NCBI RefSeq assembly: GCF_023913735.1
Contig: NZ_JAMXBH010000016.1
Coordinates: 42,527 to 106,526 of the forward strand
DNA: 64,000 bases
From: Pseudarthrobacter raffinosi
GTDB taxonomy: Bacteria > Actinomycetota > Actinomycetes > Actinomycetales > Micrococcaceae
Reading direction: 5' to 3'
The translations under genes were made by a program, and so were the position numbers. The notes under the pieces were generated by a model. It saw only the letters and a program-made list of their open reading frames with translations. It made no database searches and was not told the origin of the DNA. Each line of letters opens with the position of its first letter. The stretch's first letter is position 1. Below, one piece after another: positions 42,600-52,406 of the stretch.

Positions 42600-43817
42600 G
42601 TGGATCCTATGCTCATCGGTGTCATCGCCGGCCTGGTCGGCCTGTCGCTCGGCACCTTTGGCGTGCTCGCCTTCAGGATCAGTGAAAAGCAGCGAAAGCT
42701 TGTTGACGTCGACGTGGACGAACTCGCTTTGCCGGCCGGCGCCGCGGAAGTGCTGGCCGTCGTCGGACGGGCTTTTGTGGTGGTTGACGCGGTGGACGGC
42801 GTGGTGCGCGCCAGCCCGGCAGCCTATGCATACGGACTGGTGCGCGGCCACACGGTGGTCCACAAAGAACTTCTGGACATGACGGCCGGTGTGCGGCGCG
42901 ACGGCGTGATCCTGGAAAAACGGCTGGAGCTGCAGCGGGGTCCGCTGGGCCACGGCACCATCATCGTGCAGGTCCGGGCGGCCATGCTCGGCGAGGAATA
43001 TATCGTGCTTCTGGCCGACGACCGCACCGAAATTACCCGCACGGAAGAGATCCGCAACGACTTCGTGGCCAACGTGTCCCACGAGCTGAAGACCCCGGTG
43101 GGCGCAATTTCCCTGCTGGCCGAGGCACTGGAGTCCTCGGCCGACGACGAACAAGCAGTCCGCCGGTTCGCCAAGCGCATGCACAAGGAGTCAAGCCGGC
43201 TGGCCGCCCTGGTCCAGGACATCATCGAGCTGTCCCGCCTCCAAGGTGCCAGCGTGTCCCAAGAGGGCAAGGCCGTGGACATCAACGCGGTCATCACTGA
43301 AGCGGTGGACCGTTCCCAGCTCCCCGCTGAAAGCAAGAACATCCGGATCGTGGTGGGGGAGCGGGTTAAGGCCACCGTCTTTGGTGACCGGGACCTGCTG
43401 GTTACCGCTCTGCGTAACCTGATCGACAACGCCATCCGCTACTCCCCGGAGAACACCAGGGTGGGCGTGGGCGTCCGGTCAAAGGACGGGCTGATCGCAG
43501 TGTCGGTCACGGATCAGGGCGAGGGGCTGACCCCGGAGGACCAGGAGCGCGTGTTTGAGCGCTTCTACCGGGTGGATGCGGCGCGTTCGCGCCACACTGG
43601 CGGAACGGGCCTGGGCCTTAGCATCGTCAAACACGTTGCCTCCAACCACGGCGGTGAAGTGACATTGTGGTCACGGCCCGGCCAGGGTTCCACTTTCACC
43701 CTGCGGCTGCCTGAGATGGAAAGCCAGGACGCACCGGATACCTCAGGTGTCAAAGAACCAGCCGTACCCGTGCGCAGAAAAGAACGCGGTGTACATGAGC
43801 AAGGAGCTAGCGCTTGA
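42600..43817 (+). CDS. senX3: Sensor histidine kinase SenX3 (phosphate sensing)
   Basis: A 405-residue membrane kinase. The N-terminal helix (LIGVIAGLVGLSLGTFGVLAF) anchors it, followed by a PAS-like region (about 45-145) without large periplasmic part. The phosphorylated His lies in NVSHELKTPVGAISLLAEAL near residue 165. The ATPase has N-box LRNLIDNAIRYSP, DQGEGL, FERFYRVD and GTGLGLSIVKH. Its stop overlaps the TTG start of regX3. Divergence from phoU and closeness to gpmA match the mycobacterial SenX3-RegX3 locus. GTG 42600 is used; ATG 42609 is possible. Confidence 0.94.
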   Translation: MDPMLIGVIAGLVGLSLGTFGVLAFRISEKQRKLVDVDVDELALPAGAAEVLAVVGRAFVVVDAVDGVVRASPAAYAYGLVRGHTVVHKELLDMTAGVRRDGVILEKRLELQRGPLGHGTIIVQVRAAMLGEEYIVLLADDRTEITRTEEIRNDFVANVSHELKTPVGAISLLAEALESSADDEQAVRRFAKRMHKESSRLAALVQDIIELSRLQGASVSQEGKAVDINAVITEAVDRSQLPAESKNIRIVVGERVKATVFGDRDLLVTALRNLIDNAIRYSPENTRVGVGVRSKDGLIAVSVTDQGEGLTPEDQERVFERFYRVDAARSRHTGGTGLGLSIVKHVASNHGGEVTLWSRPGQGSTFTLRLPEMESQDAPDTSGVKEPAVPVRRKERGVHEQGASA

Positions 43818-44494
43818 GCAGGATTTTGATTGTCGAAGACGAAGAATCGTTCAGTGATCCGTTGTCCTATCTACTGGGCAAGGAGGGGTTCGAGGTAGAA
43901 GTGGTGGACAACGGCCTCGACGCCATCACCGAATTCGACCGGAACGGGGCGGACCTGGTGCTGCTGGACCTGCAGCTCCCCGGCCTGTCGGGCACCGAGG
44001 TCTGCCGCCAGCTGCGGCAGCGCTCCAGCGTTCCGGTCATCATGCTGACGGCCAAGGACTCCGAGATTGACAAGGTGGTTGGCCTGGAGCTGGGCGCTGA
44101 CGACTACGTCACCAAGCCCTACTCCTCCCGCGAGCTGGTGGCCCGCGTCCGGGCCGTACTCCGCCGGCAAGGTGAACCTGAGGAACTGATCTCGGCCACA
44201 GTCCAGGCCGGCCCTGTCCGGATGGACATCGAACGGCATGTGGTCAGCGTGGATGGCCAGCAGGTCCTCTTGCCGCTGAAGGAGTTCGAGCTGCTGGAAA
44301 TGCTGCTGCGCAACTCCGGCCGCGTACTCACCCGCGGCCAGCTGATCGACCGGGTCTGGGGTTCGGACTACGTGGGGGACACCAAAACCCTGGACGTGCA
44401 TGTCAAGCGGCTGCGCGGCAAGATCGAGCCCGACCCGTCCATACCGCGTTTCCTGGTAACCGTCCGCGGCCTGGGCTACAAGTTCGAGCCGTAG
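43814..44494 (+). CDS. regX3: Response regulator RegX3 (OmpR/PhoB family)
   Basis: A 226-residue regulator. The receiver domain has the acidic pocket VEDEES, the phosphoacceptor Asp in DLVLLDLQLPG, Thr in IMLTAKDSE and Lys in DYVTKPYS. The C-terminal winged helix (LPLKEFELLEMLLRNSGRVLTRGQLIDRVWG through FLVTVRGLGYKFEP) is of the OmpR type. It should bind PHO boxes under phosphate limitation, including the one upstream of phoU/senX3. The start is an unusual TTG that overlaps the senX3 stop (TTGA), implying coupled translation. Confidence 0.95.
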   Translation: MSRILIVEDEESFSDPLSYLLGKEGFEVEVVDNGLDAITEFDRNGADLVLLDLQLPGLSGTEVCRQLRQRSSVPVIMLTAKDSEIDKVVGLELGADDYVTKPYSSRELVARVRAVLRRQGEPEELISATVQAGPVRMDIERHVVSVDGQQVLLPLKEFELLEMLLRNSGRVLTRGQLIDRVWGSDYVGDTKTLDVHVKRLRGKIEPDPSIPRFLVTVRGLGYKFEP

Positions 44495-44544
44495 GCCTCT
44501 CCGCCGTATGGCACGCCGGGCATCAGGCGCACCAGACTTCAAGT

Positions 44545-44590
44545 GCACAAAAGGAGGGGCTCCCCGCGGGGGGAGCCCCTCCTTTTGTGC
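44545..44590. terminator. Bidirectional terminator between regX3 and lipoprotein
   Basis: A perfect 21-bp stem (44545-44565 with 44570-44590) has an internal CTTTTGTGC/GCACAAAAG border that supplies T-runs on both strands. It stands between two convergent genes. Confidence 0.9.
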
Positions 44591-44601
44591 TTTGCTGCTG
44601 C

Positions 44602-45162
44602 TTAGTGGGCCGCACCAGTGCCGGTGGCCGACGGCGACGGGCTGGGTGTGGCGGATCCGGTCGGTTCGCTGCCGGCCGGCAGGTACTCCTTGTACTCCGC
44701 GAGGGAACCATCCAGGACAGGCACGCGGACAGTCTTGCTCACGTTGGTGCCGTCTTCGGTGATCTTCACATCGACGAGGGAGCCGGCGATGCCGCCGCTG
44801 GTGCTGAGGATGGCTTCATCCGTGGAGTCGTTGAGCAGGGTGTAGGAGTTGGCTTTCACCGGCACCTGCGTCTGTGAACCCTCGGCCCCGTTGACCGTGA
44901 GCTTGACGTCCTGTGAAGAGGAGTTGTAAACGGCGCCGAGCAGGCGGCCGGGCTTGTCTGCGCCGGCGGAGACAACCAGCATGTTTCGCAGCTGCAGCGG
45001 ACCCAGGTCGGCGCGGATACCGTCCGACGCCGCGTACTGGTGAGAAGTCTGCTGGGGGTTGATGTAGCCACAGCCGGTCATCGTCGCCAGGGCGAGGGCC
45101 AGGGAACCTGCCGCCAGTGCCAGTTTGCCGCCCTGGGCCCGGTTCATCGCAGTGAAACGCAC
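44602..45162 (-). CDS. Secreted lipoprotein, unknown function
   Basis: A 186-residue lipoprotein. The signal peptide AALAAGSLALALATMTGC ends in lipobox-like TMTGC. The mature chain (NPQQTSHQYAASDGIRADLGPLQLRNMLVVSAG) followed by a beta-sandwich-like region (LLGAVYNSSSQDVKLTVNG) matches a common actinobacterial lipoprotein group that is sometimes misnamed as DNA modification methylase. The C-terminus is Ser/Thr/Pro-rich. GTG 45162 has AGGAG eight bases upstream; the in-frame ATG at 45147 is an alternative without such a site. Confidence 0.8.
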   Translation of the reverse strand: MRFTAMNRAQGGKLALAAGSLALALATMTGCGYINPQQTSHQYAASDGIRADLGPLQLRNMLVVSAGADKPGRLLGAVYNSSSQDVKLTVNGAEGSQTQVPVKANSYTLLNDSTDEAILSTSGGIAGSLVDVKITEDGTNVSKTVRVPVLDGSLAEYKEYLPAGSEPTGSATPSPSPSATGTGAAH

Positions 45163-45254
45163 GTCACGTACTCCTCGAGAGTCTTGAAACATTATTCAGC
45201 CATAGCCTAGCGGCAAACCGGGCCAAACGAGGATTCCGCACGGTCATATTGCCC

Positions 45255-45283
45255 TTGGCAGCAGGCCGCACATGCACTATTAT
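45255..45283 (+). promoter_or_regulatory. Sigma-A-type promoter upstream of carD
   Basis: TTGGCA (45255) and TATTAT (45278) are spaced 17 bases apart, a near-consensus housekeeping promoter. It leaves a leader of about 130 bases before the carD start. Confidence 0.6.
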
Positions 45284-45417
45284 CTGCATTCGTCAAGGGG
45301 GTGAAGGGGGTCTATTCTGCCCATTTTCCGCGTATTTCCAGGGTTCCGGGGCCGGTTCGAGGCCAGTCATATGCCTGAATCGTGATAAACTGGTCTGCGG
45401 GAAAGGGGAATGTCCAC

Positions 45418-45900
45418 ATGGTATTTGAGGTCGGCGAGACAGTAGTTTACCCTCACCACGGTGCTGCAAAAATTGAAGAAATCAAGATGCGCACTGTCAA
45501 GGGCGAAGAGAAAATGTATCTCAAGCTCAAGGTGGCTCAGGGTGATCTGACCATTGAAGTTCCAGCAGAGAACGTTGACCTTGTTGGGGTCCGTGACGTA
45601 GTGGGCAAGGAAGGTCTGGAGCACGTATTTGATGTTCTCCGGGCTGAGTTCACTGAAGAACCCACCAACTGGTCGCGCAGATACAAGGCAAATCTGGAGA
45701 AGCTTGCTTCCGGTGACGTCATCAAGGTAGCAGAGGTTGTTCGCGACCTCTGGCGCCGTGATCACGATCGGGGCCTTTCCGCAGGTGAGAAGCGCATGCT
45801 GGCCAAGGCCCGTCAGATTCTGATTTCAGAACTTGCACTGGCTGAAAAGACTGATGAAGAGAAGGCTGCAAGCGTTCTCGACGAGGTCCTGGCTTCCTAA
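45418..45900 (+). CDS. carD: CarD family transcription regulator
   Basis: A 160-residue RNA polymerase-binding protein that stabilises open complexes, notably at rRNA promoters. The N-terminal Tudor-like RID domain starts [22 protein letters not shown], and the helical DNA-binding C-terminal domain includes [17 protein letters not shown] and [31 protein letters not shown]. The Trp in the latter part stacks at the promoter bubble edge. ATG 45418 follows AAGGGGA; the longer ORF from 45382 is not needed. Codon use is visibly less GC-rich than the neighbours, consistent with high expression. It heads the order carD-ispD-ispF-cysS-rlmB. Confidence 0.97.
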   Translation: MVFEVGETVVYPHHGAAKIEEIKMRTVKGEEKMYLKLKVAQGDLTIEVPAENVDLVGVRDVVGKEGLEHVFDVLRAEFTEEPTNWSRRYKANLEKLASGDVIKVAEVVRDLWRRDHDRGLSAGEKRMLAKARQILISELALAEKTDEEKAASVLDEVLAS

Positions 45901-45908
45901 GAATTGAG

Positions 45909-45945
45909 CCCCGGGGGTACGCAAGTGCCTCCGGGGTTTCTTTTT
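45909..45945 (+). terminator. Rho-independent terminator of carD
   Basis: CCCCGGGGGTAC pairs with GTGCCTCCGGGG (two mismatches) around GCAA, then TTTCTTTTT follows. It lies nine bases past the stop and separates carD from ispD. Confidence 0.85.
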
Positions 45946-46033
45946 GCCCTTTTTCGGTCCAGCCCTCAGCGGCAGGCGCGTCGCGCGGCTGGGATTAGGC
46001 ACGCCGGGCAGGCGGGCACGTAGGCTGGACCGC

Positions 46034-46840
46034 ATGAACAACGGACTTCCCCGCCCCGTCACCGCCGTCGTCATTGTGGCCGCAGGTTCCGGTGAGCGGC
46101 TGGGTTACGGCATGCCCAAGGCGCGCGTGCCGCTGGGGAGTGACGCCATACTTACGCATGCCCTCCGGGGCGTCGCTGCCGCCGACGTCGCACGGCAGAT
46201 CTGTGTTGCCCTGCCGCCCGGCGATACGGTCATGCAGGAATTGTGCGCGGCCTTCGCCGAGGAACTCCGGGCGGGGCACGATGCCAACCAGGAGAACCCG
46301 CTTCCCGTGCTGACAACGGTCGACGGCGGTGCCACCCGTGCCGCTTCCGTCCGGTCGGCGTTGGCGGCCTTGCTGGACGGCACCGAAGCTGTGCTGGTCC
46401 ACGACGCCGCCAGGGCGCTGACGCCCGAGTATGTCTTCCACCGTGTCGTCGATTCCCTGGCTGCCGGCGCCGTTGCAGTGATTCCTGCCGTACCGGTGGT
46501 GGATACGGTGAAGATGGTTACCCCCACGACCGGTGACGACAGCAGCATCGCTCCGGAACTCGTGACCGGGACCGCGCCGCGGGAGGAGCTCCGTTCGGTC
46601 CAGACGCCCCAAGGGTTCCGCCTGTCCACACTGATCCAGGCCCATCAGGCAGCGGCGGACTTTGACGAGAAACAGGCTGCCGCGGTCACCGACGACGCCA
46701 TGCTGGTGGAACTCCTGGGAGTTCCCGTGCACGCCGTCCATGGCTCCACACAGTCATTGAAAATCACCACGCCGCTGGACCTGATCATTGCCGAGGGGCT
46801 GCTGGAAGGCCCGCTGGGCATCCGCTGGGTGGAGGGTTAG
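46034..46840 (+). CDS. ispD: 2-C-methyl-D-erythritol 4-phosphate cytidylyltransferase
   Basis: Third step of the MEP pathway to isoprenoids: transfers CMP from CTP to methylerythritol phosphate. The 268-residue protein opens with [23 protein letters not shown] (the CTP-binding loop with the essential Arg and Lys), and has [10 protein letters not shown] and [22 protein letters not shown] 46034 is the most N-terminal codon with normal start sequence; the longer ORF from 45944 crosses the terminator region. ispF starts two bases past its stop. Confidence 0.95.
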   Translation: MNNGLPRPVTAVVIVAAGSGERLGYGMPKARVPLGSDAILTHALRGVAAADVARQICVALPPGDTVMQELCAAFAEELRAGHDANQENPLPVLTTVDGGATRAASVRSALAALLDGTEAVLVHDAARALTPEYVFHRVVDSLAAGAVAVIPAVPVVDTVKMVTPTTGDDSSIAPELVTGTAPREELRSVQTPQGFRLSTLIQAHQAAADFDEKQAAAVTDDAMLVELLGVPVHAVHGSTQSLKITTPLDLIIAEGLLEGPLGIRWVEG

Positions 46841-46842
46841 GC

Positions 46843-47367
46843 ATGAGTGAAGCCAAGATGATCCTGCCGCGCACGGGTATCGGTCTGGATGTCCATGCGT
46901 ACGCGTCCCCTGACCTTCCCCGTCCGCTCTGGCTGGGCGGGCTGTTCTGGGAAGGCGAGCGTGGACTGGCCGGGCATTCGGACGGGGACCCGGTGGCCCA
47001 CGCCGCCGCTGACGCCCTGTTCTCGGCCGCCGGCATCGGGGACCTCGGCACGCATTTCGGCACCGACCGTCCGGAGTTCGCTGGAGCCTCCGGCGTCACG
47101 CTCCTGACCGAGGCGGCGAGGATTGTCCGTGCGGCTGGCTTTGAGATCGGCAACGTGGCAGTGCAGTTCGTGGCTACGCGGCCCAAATTCGGCCCGCGGC
47201 GGGAAGAGTCCCAACGCGTGCTGAGCGAGGCGGCAGGGGCGCCGGTCAGTGTCACGGCCACCACCAGCGACGGACTCGGTTTCACCGGCAGGGGCGAGGG
47301 GATTTCCGCCGTCGCCACCGCTTTGGTCTATCCGGTGATTCAACCCAGCGCTGTTCAGGCCGGATAA
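46843..47367 (+). CDS. ispF: 2-C-methyl-D-erythritol 2,4-cyclodiphosphate synthase
   Basis: Cyclises CDP-methylerythritol 2-phosphate, the fifth MEP-pathway step. The 174 residues show the zinc ligands in GIGLDVHAY (Asp and His) and [17 protein letters not shown], the catalytic region [12 protein letters not shown], and the CTP-binding end [15 protein letters not shown]. It lies directly downstream of ispD with a two-base gap, so they share a transcript. Confidence 0.95.
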   Translation: MSEAKMILPRTGIGLDVHAYASPDLPRPLWLGGLFWEGERGLAGHSDGDPVAHAAADALFSAAGIGDLGTHFGTDRPEFAGASGVTLLTEAARIVRAAGFEIGNVAVQFVATRPKFGPRREESQRVLSEAAGAPVSVTATTSDGLGFTGRGEGISAVATALVYPVIQPSAVQAG

Positions 47368-47411
47368 CGCGCGGGGGCCGGCACACAGGCCTTTTCCGCT
47401 AATCTGGAGCG

Positions 47412-48869
47412 GTGACTCTCCGCTTCTATGACACCGCGTCCGCCGAAGTCCGTGACTTCGTTCCCCTCGTCCCCGGAAAAGCGAGCCTGTACTACTGCGG
47501 AGCAACCGTGCAGGGCATGCCGCACGTAGGCCACATCCGCTCGGCGATCGCCTTTGACCAGCTCACCCGCTGGCTCGAGTACCGGGGGCTGCGGGTCACC
47601 GCGGTCCGCAACGTCACGGACATCGACGACAAGATCCTCGCCAAGTCTGCCGAATCGTTCAGCCCGGACTTCGAAGCCGGACCGGACGCTGTCCGCGCGG
47701 AGGAATGGTGGGCCCTGGCCTACCGCTACGAGCAGGCGTTCCTGCAGGCCTACGACACGCTCGGCGTTTCCCGGCCCACTTATGAGCCACGGGCAACCGG
47801 CCATATCCCCGAAATGCATGAGCTGATCCAGCAGCTGATCGACCGGGGCCACGCCTACCCGGCGCCGGACGATTCCGGCGACGTCTACTTCGACGTGCGG
47901 TCCTGGGACAAGTACGGGTCACTGACGCGCCAGAACATTGACGACATGCAGGGCGCCCCGGACGCGGATCCCCGCGGCAAGAAGGACCCCCGCGACTTTG
48001 CGCTGTGGAAGGGCTCCAAAGAAGGAGAGCCGACGACGGCGAGCTGGGCCTCGCCCTGGGGCGCCGGACGTCCGGGCTGGCACCTGGAATGCTCCGCCAT
48101 GGTCACCAAGTACCTCGGCACCGAATTTGATATCCATGGCGGCGGACTGGACCTGCGCTTCCCGCACCACGAAAACGAAATGGCGCAGTCCCAGGCCGCA
48201 GGGCACGGGTTCGCCAACTTCTGGATGCACAACGGCATGGTCACGTACCAGGGCGAGAAAATGTCCAAGTCCATCGGCAACACCATAAGCCCTTCGGAGA
48301 TGCTGGACATCGCGTCGCCGCGGGTGGTCCGCTACTACCTCGGGCAGGCCCACTACCGCTCAGTGCTGGACTACCGCCCCACATCGCTCGACGAGGCCGC
48401 GGCCGCCGTCGAACGCATTGACGGCTTCATCAGCCGCGCCGTTCGGGCCCTCGCTGCCGGTGGGAACTACACCTTCGCCACCTATGGCAAGGTTCCCGAG
48501 GCGTTCGAGAACGCCATGGATGACGATCTCAACGTGCCGCAGGCCCTCGCCGTGGTCCACGAAACAGTCCGTGCCGGCAACACTGCCTTGACGGAGGGGA
48601 AGCTGGAGGACGCACAGCAGGCGCTGCACAGCGTGCATGACATGCTGCGGGTCCTGGGCCTGAATGCGGTGGCGTCCGGCCCGGCGTCGGACACCCGGGA
48701 ATCGGCCGCCCTCGACGTCCTGGTGGAAGCCCAGCTTGCTGCCCGCACCCAGGCCCGGGCCGCCAAGGACTGGGCTGCCTCTGACGCCATCCGCGACACG
48801 CTGAAGGCGGCCGGCGTCGTCGTCGAAGATGGCCCAAACGGCGCTACCTGGAGCCTGCAACGGGACTGA
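47412..48869 (+). CDS. cysS: Cysteinyl-tRNA synthetase
   Basis: Charges tRNA-Cys. The 485-residue class I synthetase has the zinc-ligand stretch [20 protein letters not shown] (HVGH as HIGH motif), WHLECSAM and [13 protein letters not shown], and [12 protein letters not shown] as KMSKS loop. The C-terminal anticodon-binding helical region follows. The full catalytic and anticodon domains separate it from the shorter mycothiol ligase MshC. GTG 47412 is the start. It follows ispF by 44 bases and precedes the rRNA methyltransferase. Confidence 0.96.
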   Translation: MTLRFYDTASAEVRDFVPLVPGKASLYYCGATVQGMPHVGHIRSAIAFDQLTRWLEYRGLRVTAVRNVTDIDDKILAKSAESFSPDFEAGPDAVRAEEWWALAYRYEQAFLQAYDTLGVSRPTYEPRATGHIPEMHELIQQLIDRGHAYPAPDDSGDVYFDVRSWDKYGSLTRQNIDDMQGAPDADPRGKKDPRDFALWKGSKEGEPTTASWASPWGAGRPGWHLECSAMVTKYLGTEFDIHGGGLDLRFPHHENEMAQSQAAGHGFANFWMHNGMVTYQGEKMSKSIGNTISPSEMLDIASPRVVRYYLGQAHYRSVLDYRPTSLDEAAAAVERIDGFISRAVRALAAGGNYTFATYGKVPEAFENAMDDDLNVPQALAVVHETVRAGNTALTEGKLEDAQQALHSVHDMLRVLGLNAVASGPASDTRESAALDVLVEAQLAARTQARAAKDWAASDAIRDTLKAAGVVVEDGPNGATWSLQRD

Positions 48870-48937
48870 ACGGGCGATTTTACTTGATTCAGTAGACTGG
48901 TAAGCAGACTCAGTCAAACAATCAAGGGTGGAAAATC

Positions 48938-49927
48938 ATGGCCAACAACGGTCGCCGGTCGGTCAAAGCAAAGAAGGGGCCAACCATCGGAACCGGTGGT
49001 CATGGCCGTAAGGCCCTGGAAGGCAAGGGTCCCACGCCCAAGGCGGAGGACCGCCCGTACCACAAGGCGCACAAGAGCAAGCAGCTTGCCGAACGTTCGG
49101 CCGCCAAGCGCGGCACGGGTGCCCGCAGCGCCGGCGCCTCCCGCACGGGTCCCAAGGGCCGCGCCACCGAGGAAGTCGTCACCGGCCGTAACTCCGTGGT
49201 GGAAGCCCTCCGCGCCGGGATCCCCGCGAAGGCCCTGCACATCGCCATCCGGATTGAAATGGATGACCGGGTCAAGGAGTCGCTGAAGATCGCCGCCGAA
49301 CGCGGAATCCCGCTGCTCGAGACCGGCAAGCCCGAACTTGACCGCATGACGGATGACGCCATCCACCAGGGCCTGGTCCTGCAGATCCCGCCGTACGAGT
49401 ACCAGGACGCTTATGACCTGGCCGAGGAAACCGTGGACCGCTGGAAGAAGGGCCACGTATCCAACGCCCCGCTGTTCGTTGCCCTGGACGGCATCACGGA
49501 CCCCCGCAACCTTGGTGCCATCATCCGCTCCGTCTCGGCCTTCAGCGGCCACGGCGTCGTCGTCCCGGAACGCCGCTCCGTGGGCGTCACAGCCTCGGCC
49601 TGGAAGACCAGCGCCGGCGCTGCCGTGCGTGTTCCGGTGGCACGCGCCGCGAACCTGAACAGTGCCCTGAAGCAGTTCAAGAACATGGGCATCTTTGTCC
49701 TGGGGCTCGACGGCGACGGCGACGTTTCGTTGCCTGACCTCACCCTGGCCGCCGAGCCCGTCTGCATTGTGGTCGGTTCCGAGGGCAAGGGCCTGAGCCG
49801 CCTGGTCCGCGAAAACTGCGACCAGATCGTCTCCATCCCGATTAACTCCGCCATGGAATCGCTCAACGCCTCCATGGCCGTTGGCATCTCCCTGTACGAA
49901 ATCTCGAGGCAGCGCGCCGTCAAGTAG
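48938..49927 (+). CDS. rlmB: 23S rRNA (guanosine-2'-O-)-methyltransferase, TrmH/SpoU family
   Basis: A 329-residue SAM-dependent ribose methyltransferase. The N-terminus is highly basic and probably disordered (about 1-75, VKAKKGPTIGTGGHGRKAL and similar). A substrate-binding domain (TGRNSVVEALRAGIPAKALHI) follows. The SPOUT knot has motif 1 VALDGITDPRNLGAIIRS, motif 2 ICIVVGSEGKGLSRLVREN and motif 3 IPINSAMESLNASMAVGISLYE. Position after cysS matches the mycobacterial order. The exact guanosine target is inferred from family membership. Confidence 0.9.
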   Translation: MANNGRRSVKAKKGPTIGTGGHGRKALEGKGPTPKAEDRPYHKAHKSKQLAERSAAKRGTGARSAGASRTGPKGRATEEVVTGRNSVVEALRAGIPAKALHIAIRIEMDDRVKESLKIAAERGIPLLETGKPELDRMTDDAIHQGLVLQIPPYEYQDAYDLAEETVDRWKKGHVSNAPLFVALDGITDPRNLGAIIRSVSAFSGHGVVVPERRSVGVTASAWKTSAGAAVRVPVARAANLNSALKQFKNMGIFVLGLDGDGDVSLPDLTLAAEPVCIVVGSEGKGLSRLVRENCDQIVSIPINSAMESLNASMAVGISLYEISRQRAVK

Positions 49928-50095
49928 TCCTCGGTGCGGGAGGCGGCACGGCAGCGGGGTCGCCGCCGCGACCGCTTTGCCGTCGCTTAGACACCTCCCG
50001 TTGCCTCATTCGGCCGCGGGCGGCCTTCTTCGGCTCTGGTCGGCGATGCGCTCCCTGGCAAAACGGCCGCAACGGCTGTATCGTCGTCCTGCCAA

Positions 50096-50200
50096 ACGCT
50101 CTCTCACCTTTGGTGGGTTTAACAGAAACGCTCTCCCACCGGTCAACTTGAACTGGTGAGAGAGCGTTTCTGTTTAAGGCGCGAAAACTGCGAGAGCGTT
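50096..50200. repeat. Intergenic cluster of four AACGCTCTC units, two as a long inverted repeat
   Basis: Bases 50118-50140 and 50155-50177 are 23-base inverted arms with two mismatches, each containing AACAGAAACGCTCTC or its complement. A third unit (AACGCTCTCTCACC) stands at 50096 and a fourth (GAGAGCGTT) at 50192. They lie in the 349-base gap between rlmB and glgX, which holds no gene that I can support. The pairing could end rlmB transcription. Confidence 0.75.
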
Positions 50201-50276
50201 GGACTGCGGTGGGTCCGGGTGACGTCATAAAAGCGCCGGTGCAGCTCAACAGCCGTTGGCCGCTACCATGGACGTG

Positions 50277-52388
50277 ATGGTCATGCCGCTTTTCGATACC
50301 GCTTCCACCAGGGATGCCTCTTCGGCATATCCGCTAGGTGTCAGCGTCCCGCGCCCGGGATCGGGAGCGGATTACGGCGTGCAGTCCAGCGCCAACGTCG
50401 CCGTGTACGCCCCGGCCGTGGAGAACCTTGAGATTGCCTACAAGGCCCCGGGCAGCGAGTGGCATCTGCAGACCCTGCCCAATGTCACGCACGGCGTGCA
50501 CCATGGAATTGTTGAGGATTTCCCGTACGGATCGCTGTACGGTTTCCGTGCCACGTCCAAGGCGGACCCGTTGCCGCTGGCGGTCCCCATCGTGGACCTG
50601 GACGACGACGGCGGGCAGCCTCTTTTGCTCGATCCTTACGGCCGGGCGGTGGACCAGCGGGAGGGTTTCCTGACGAGCGTCCGGATGGCCGGCGATTTTG
50701 ACTGGGGCACCGACGAACGTCCCCGGACGCAGTGGCGGAACACCATCATCTACGAGGCTCATGTCCGCGGCCAGAGCATGCTGCATCCCGATGTCCCCGA
50801 GGAGCTGCGTGGCACCTACGCCGGAATGGCTCATCCGGCCATCATCGAGCATTTCAAGAGCCTGGGCATTACCGCTGTCCAGCTGCTCCCGGTGCACTTC
50901 CACCTCGATGAGCTGCACCTGCAGAACCTCGGCCTGACCAACTACTGGGGCTACAACACGGCCGCGTTTTTCGCACCGCAGGCAGCCTATGCGACGCAGG
51001 CGGCGCGGGATGCCGGACCGCACGCCGTCCAGGACGAGTTCAAGGGAATGGTCAAGCTGCTCCACGCGGCAGGGCTGGAAGTGATTCTCGACGTCGTCTA
51101 CAACCACACTGCCGAGGGCGGCCCGGACGGCCAGGCCATTAGCTTCCGCGGACTCGGTGAGGACACGTACTACAGAACGGATGGCCACGGGAAGTACATC
51201 GACACTACGGGCTGCGGCAACAGCCTGAATTTCGGCCAGCCCAGGGTGGTCCAGTTGGTGCTGGATTCCCTCCGGTATTGGGTGGACGAATTCCACATCG
51301 ACGGCTTCCGTTTCGACCTGGCCGTGACGCTCTGCCGGAACGCGGACAACGAGTTTGATCCCCGCCACCCGTTCCTGGTGGCTGTGGCCGCCGATCCCGT
51401 GTTGTCTGACGTAAAACTGATCGCCGAGCCCTGGGACGTCGGCTATGGCGGCTGGCAGACGGGACGGTTCCCGGGCGGCTGGGTTGACTGGAACGACCAC
51501 TTCAGGGACGGCGTCCGCTCCTTCTGGCTTGCCGACCGGGCGGCCATCGAAGCCGGCGGGCAGGGCGGGTCCGTGGCGCGGCTGGCTGATGCCCTGTCCG
51601 GGTCTGCCGGGCTCTTTGAAGCGTCGGGCCGTTCCAGGCTGGCGTCGGTCAACCTCATCACGGCACACGACGGCTTCACGCTCAACGACCTTGTGTCCTA
51701 CGACCGAAAACACAACGAGGCGAACGGCGAGCAGAACCGGGACGGGCACGGGGACAACCGCAGCTACAACCACGGTTTCGAAGGCCGGAGCGAGGACGAG
51801 AGCATCCTGGCGCAGCGGTCGCAGTCCCGACGGAACCTCATGGCGTCCCTGTTGATTTCGCTCGGTGTGCCCATGATCACCGCCGGCGACGAGCTGGCAC
51901 GCACGCAGCAGGGAAACAACAACGCCTATTGCCAGGACAACCCACTGGCATGGCTCGACTGGACGCGTACGCCGGAATCCGCAGAGATGCTCCGCAGCAC
52001 AAAGCGCTACGTCCGGCTGCGCAAGGAGTTCCTGGCAAGCCAACCCCATGATTTTCCCTCTCGGGATGAGCAGTCCTATATCTACTGGTTTGATCACGCC
52101 GGACAACCCATGTCCATGGATCAGTGGAATGATCCCCGGCACCGGGTCATGCAGCTCCTGCTTGGCTCGGACGACGGCACGCTGGCGGGCCTCGTAGTGG
52201 TCAACGGCAGCGGCTCCGACGTGAACATCACCCTTCCGGAACTCAAGAACGACGACGGAACGCCCCGCAGGATGTTCGAACTCCGGCTGACAACGTCGCC
52301 GCTTCACGAGCTTCGACAGGGCAGCCGCGTGGCGTCCGGCGAGACGGACAGCATCGAGGCGAACTCGATTAACATCTACCGCACGTAA
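50277..52388 (+). CDS. glgX: Glycogen debranching enzyme GlgX
   Basis: Hydrolyses alpha-1,6 links of limit dextrin during glycogen breakdown. The 703-residue GH13 protein has an N-terminal CBM48-like part (about 1-130) and the catalytic barrel with YEAHVRGQS, DVVYNHTAEGG, nucleophile Asp in DGFRFDLA, acid Glu in LIAEPWDVG and ITAHDGFTLNDLVSYDRKHNEANGEQN. The latter two stretches are typical for GlgX/isoamylase. Several starts are possible (TTG 50256, ATG 50268, 50277, 50283); none has a clear ribosome site, and 50277 is a compromise. The RNase gene follows after 18 bases. Confidence 0.93.
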   Translation: MVMPLFDTASTRDASSAYPLGVSVPRPGSGADYGVQSSANVAVYAPAVENLEIAYKAPGSEWHLQTLPNVTHGVHHGIVEDFPYGSLYGFRATSKADPLPLAVPIVDLDDDGGQPLLLDPYGRAVDQREGFLTSVRMAGDFDWGTDERPRTQWRNTIIYEAHVRGQSMLHPDVPEELRGTYAGMAHPAIIEHFKSLGITAVQLLPVHFHLDELHLQNLGLTNYWGYNTAAFFAPQAAYATQAARDAGPHAVQDEFKGMVKLLHAAGLEVILDVVYNHTAEGGPDGQAISFRGLGEDTYYRTDGHGKYIDTTGCGNSLNFGQPRVVQLVLDSLRYWVDEFHIDGFRFDLAVTLCRNADNEFDPRHPFLVAVAADPVLSDVKLIAEPWDVGYGGWQTGRFPGGWVDWNDHFRDGVRSFWLADRAAIEAGGQGGSVARLADALSGSAGLFEASGRSRLASVNLITAHDGFTLNDLVSYDRKHNEANGEQNRDGHGDNRSYNHGFEGRSEDESILAQRSQSRRNLMASLLISLGVPMITAGDELARTQQGNNNAYCQDNPLAWLDWTRTPESAEMLRSTKRYVRLRKEFLASQPHDFPSRDEQSYIYWFDHAGQPMSMDQWNDPRHRVMQLLLGSDDGTLAGLVVVNGSGSDVNITLPELKNDDGTPRRMFELRLTTSPLHELRQGSRVASGETDSIEANSINIYRT

Positions 52389-52406
52389 CTGCGGAGGGGA
52401 CCAAAA

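Noticed and set aside
50334..52307. A 657-codon open frame antisense to glgX
   Set aside because: The opposite strand has complete GH13 catalytic motifs; this frame is a high-GC shadow without recognisable domains.
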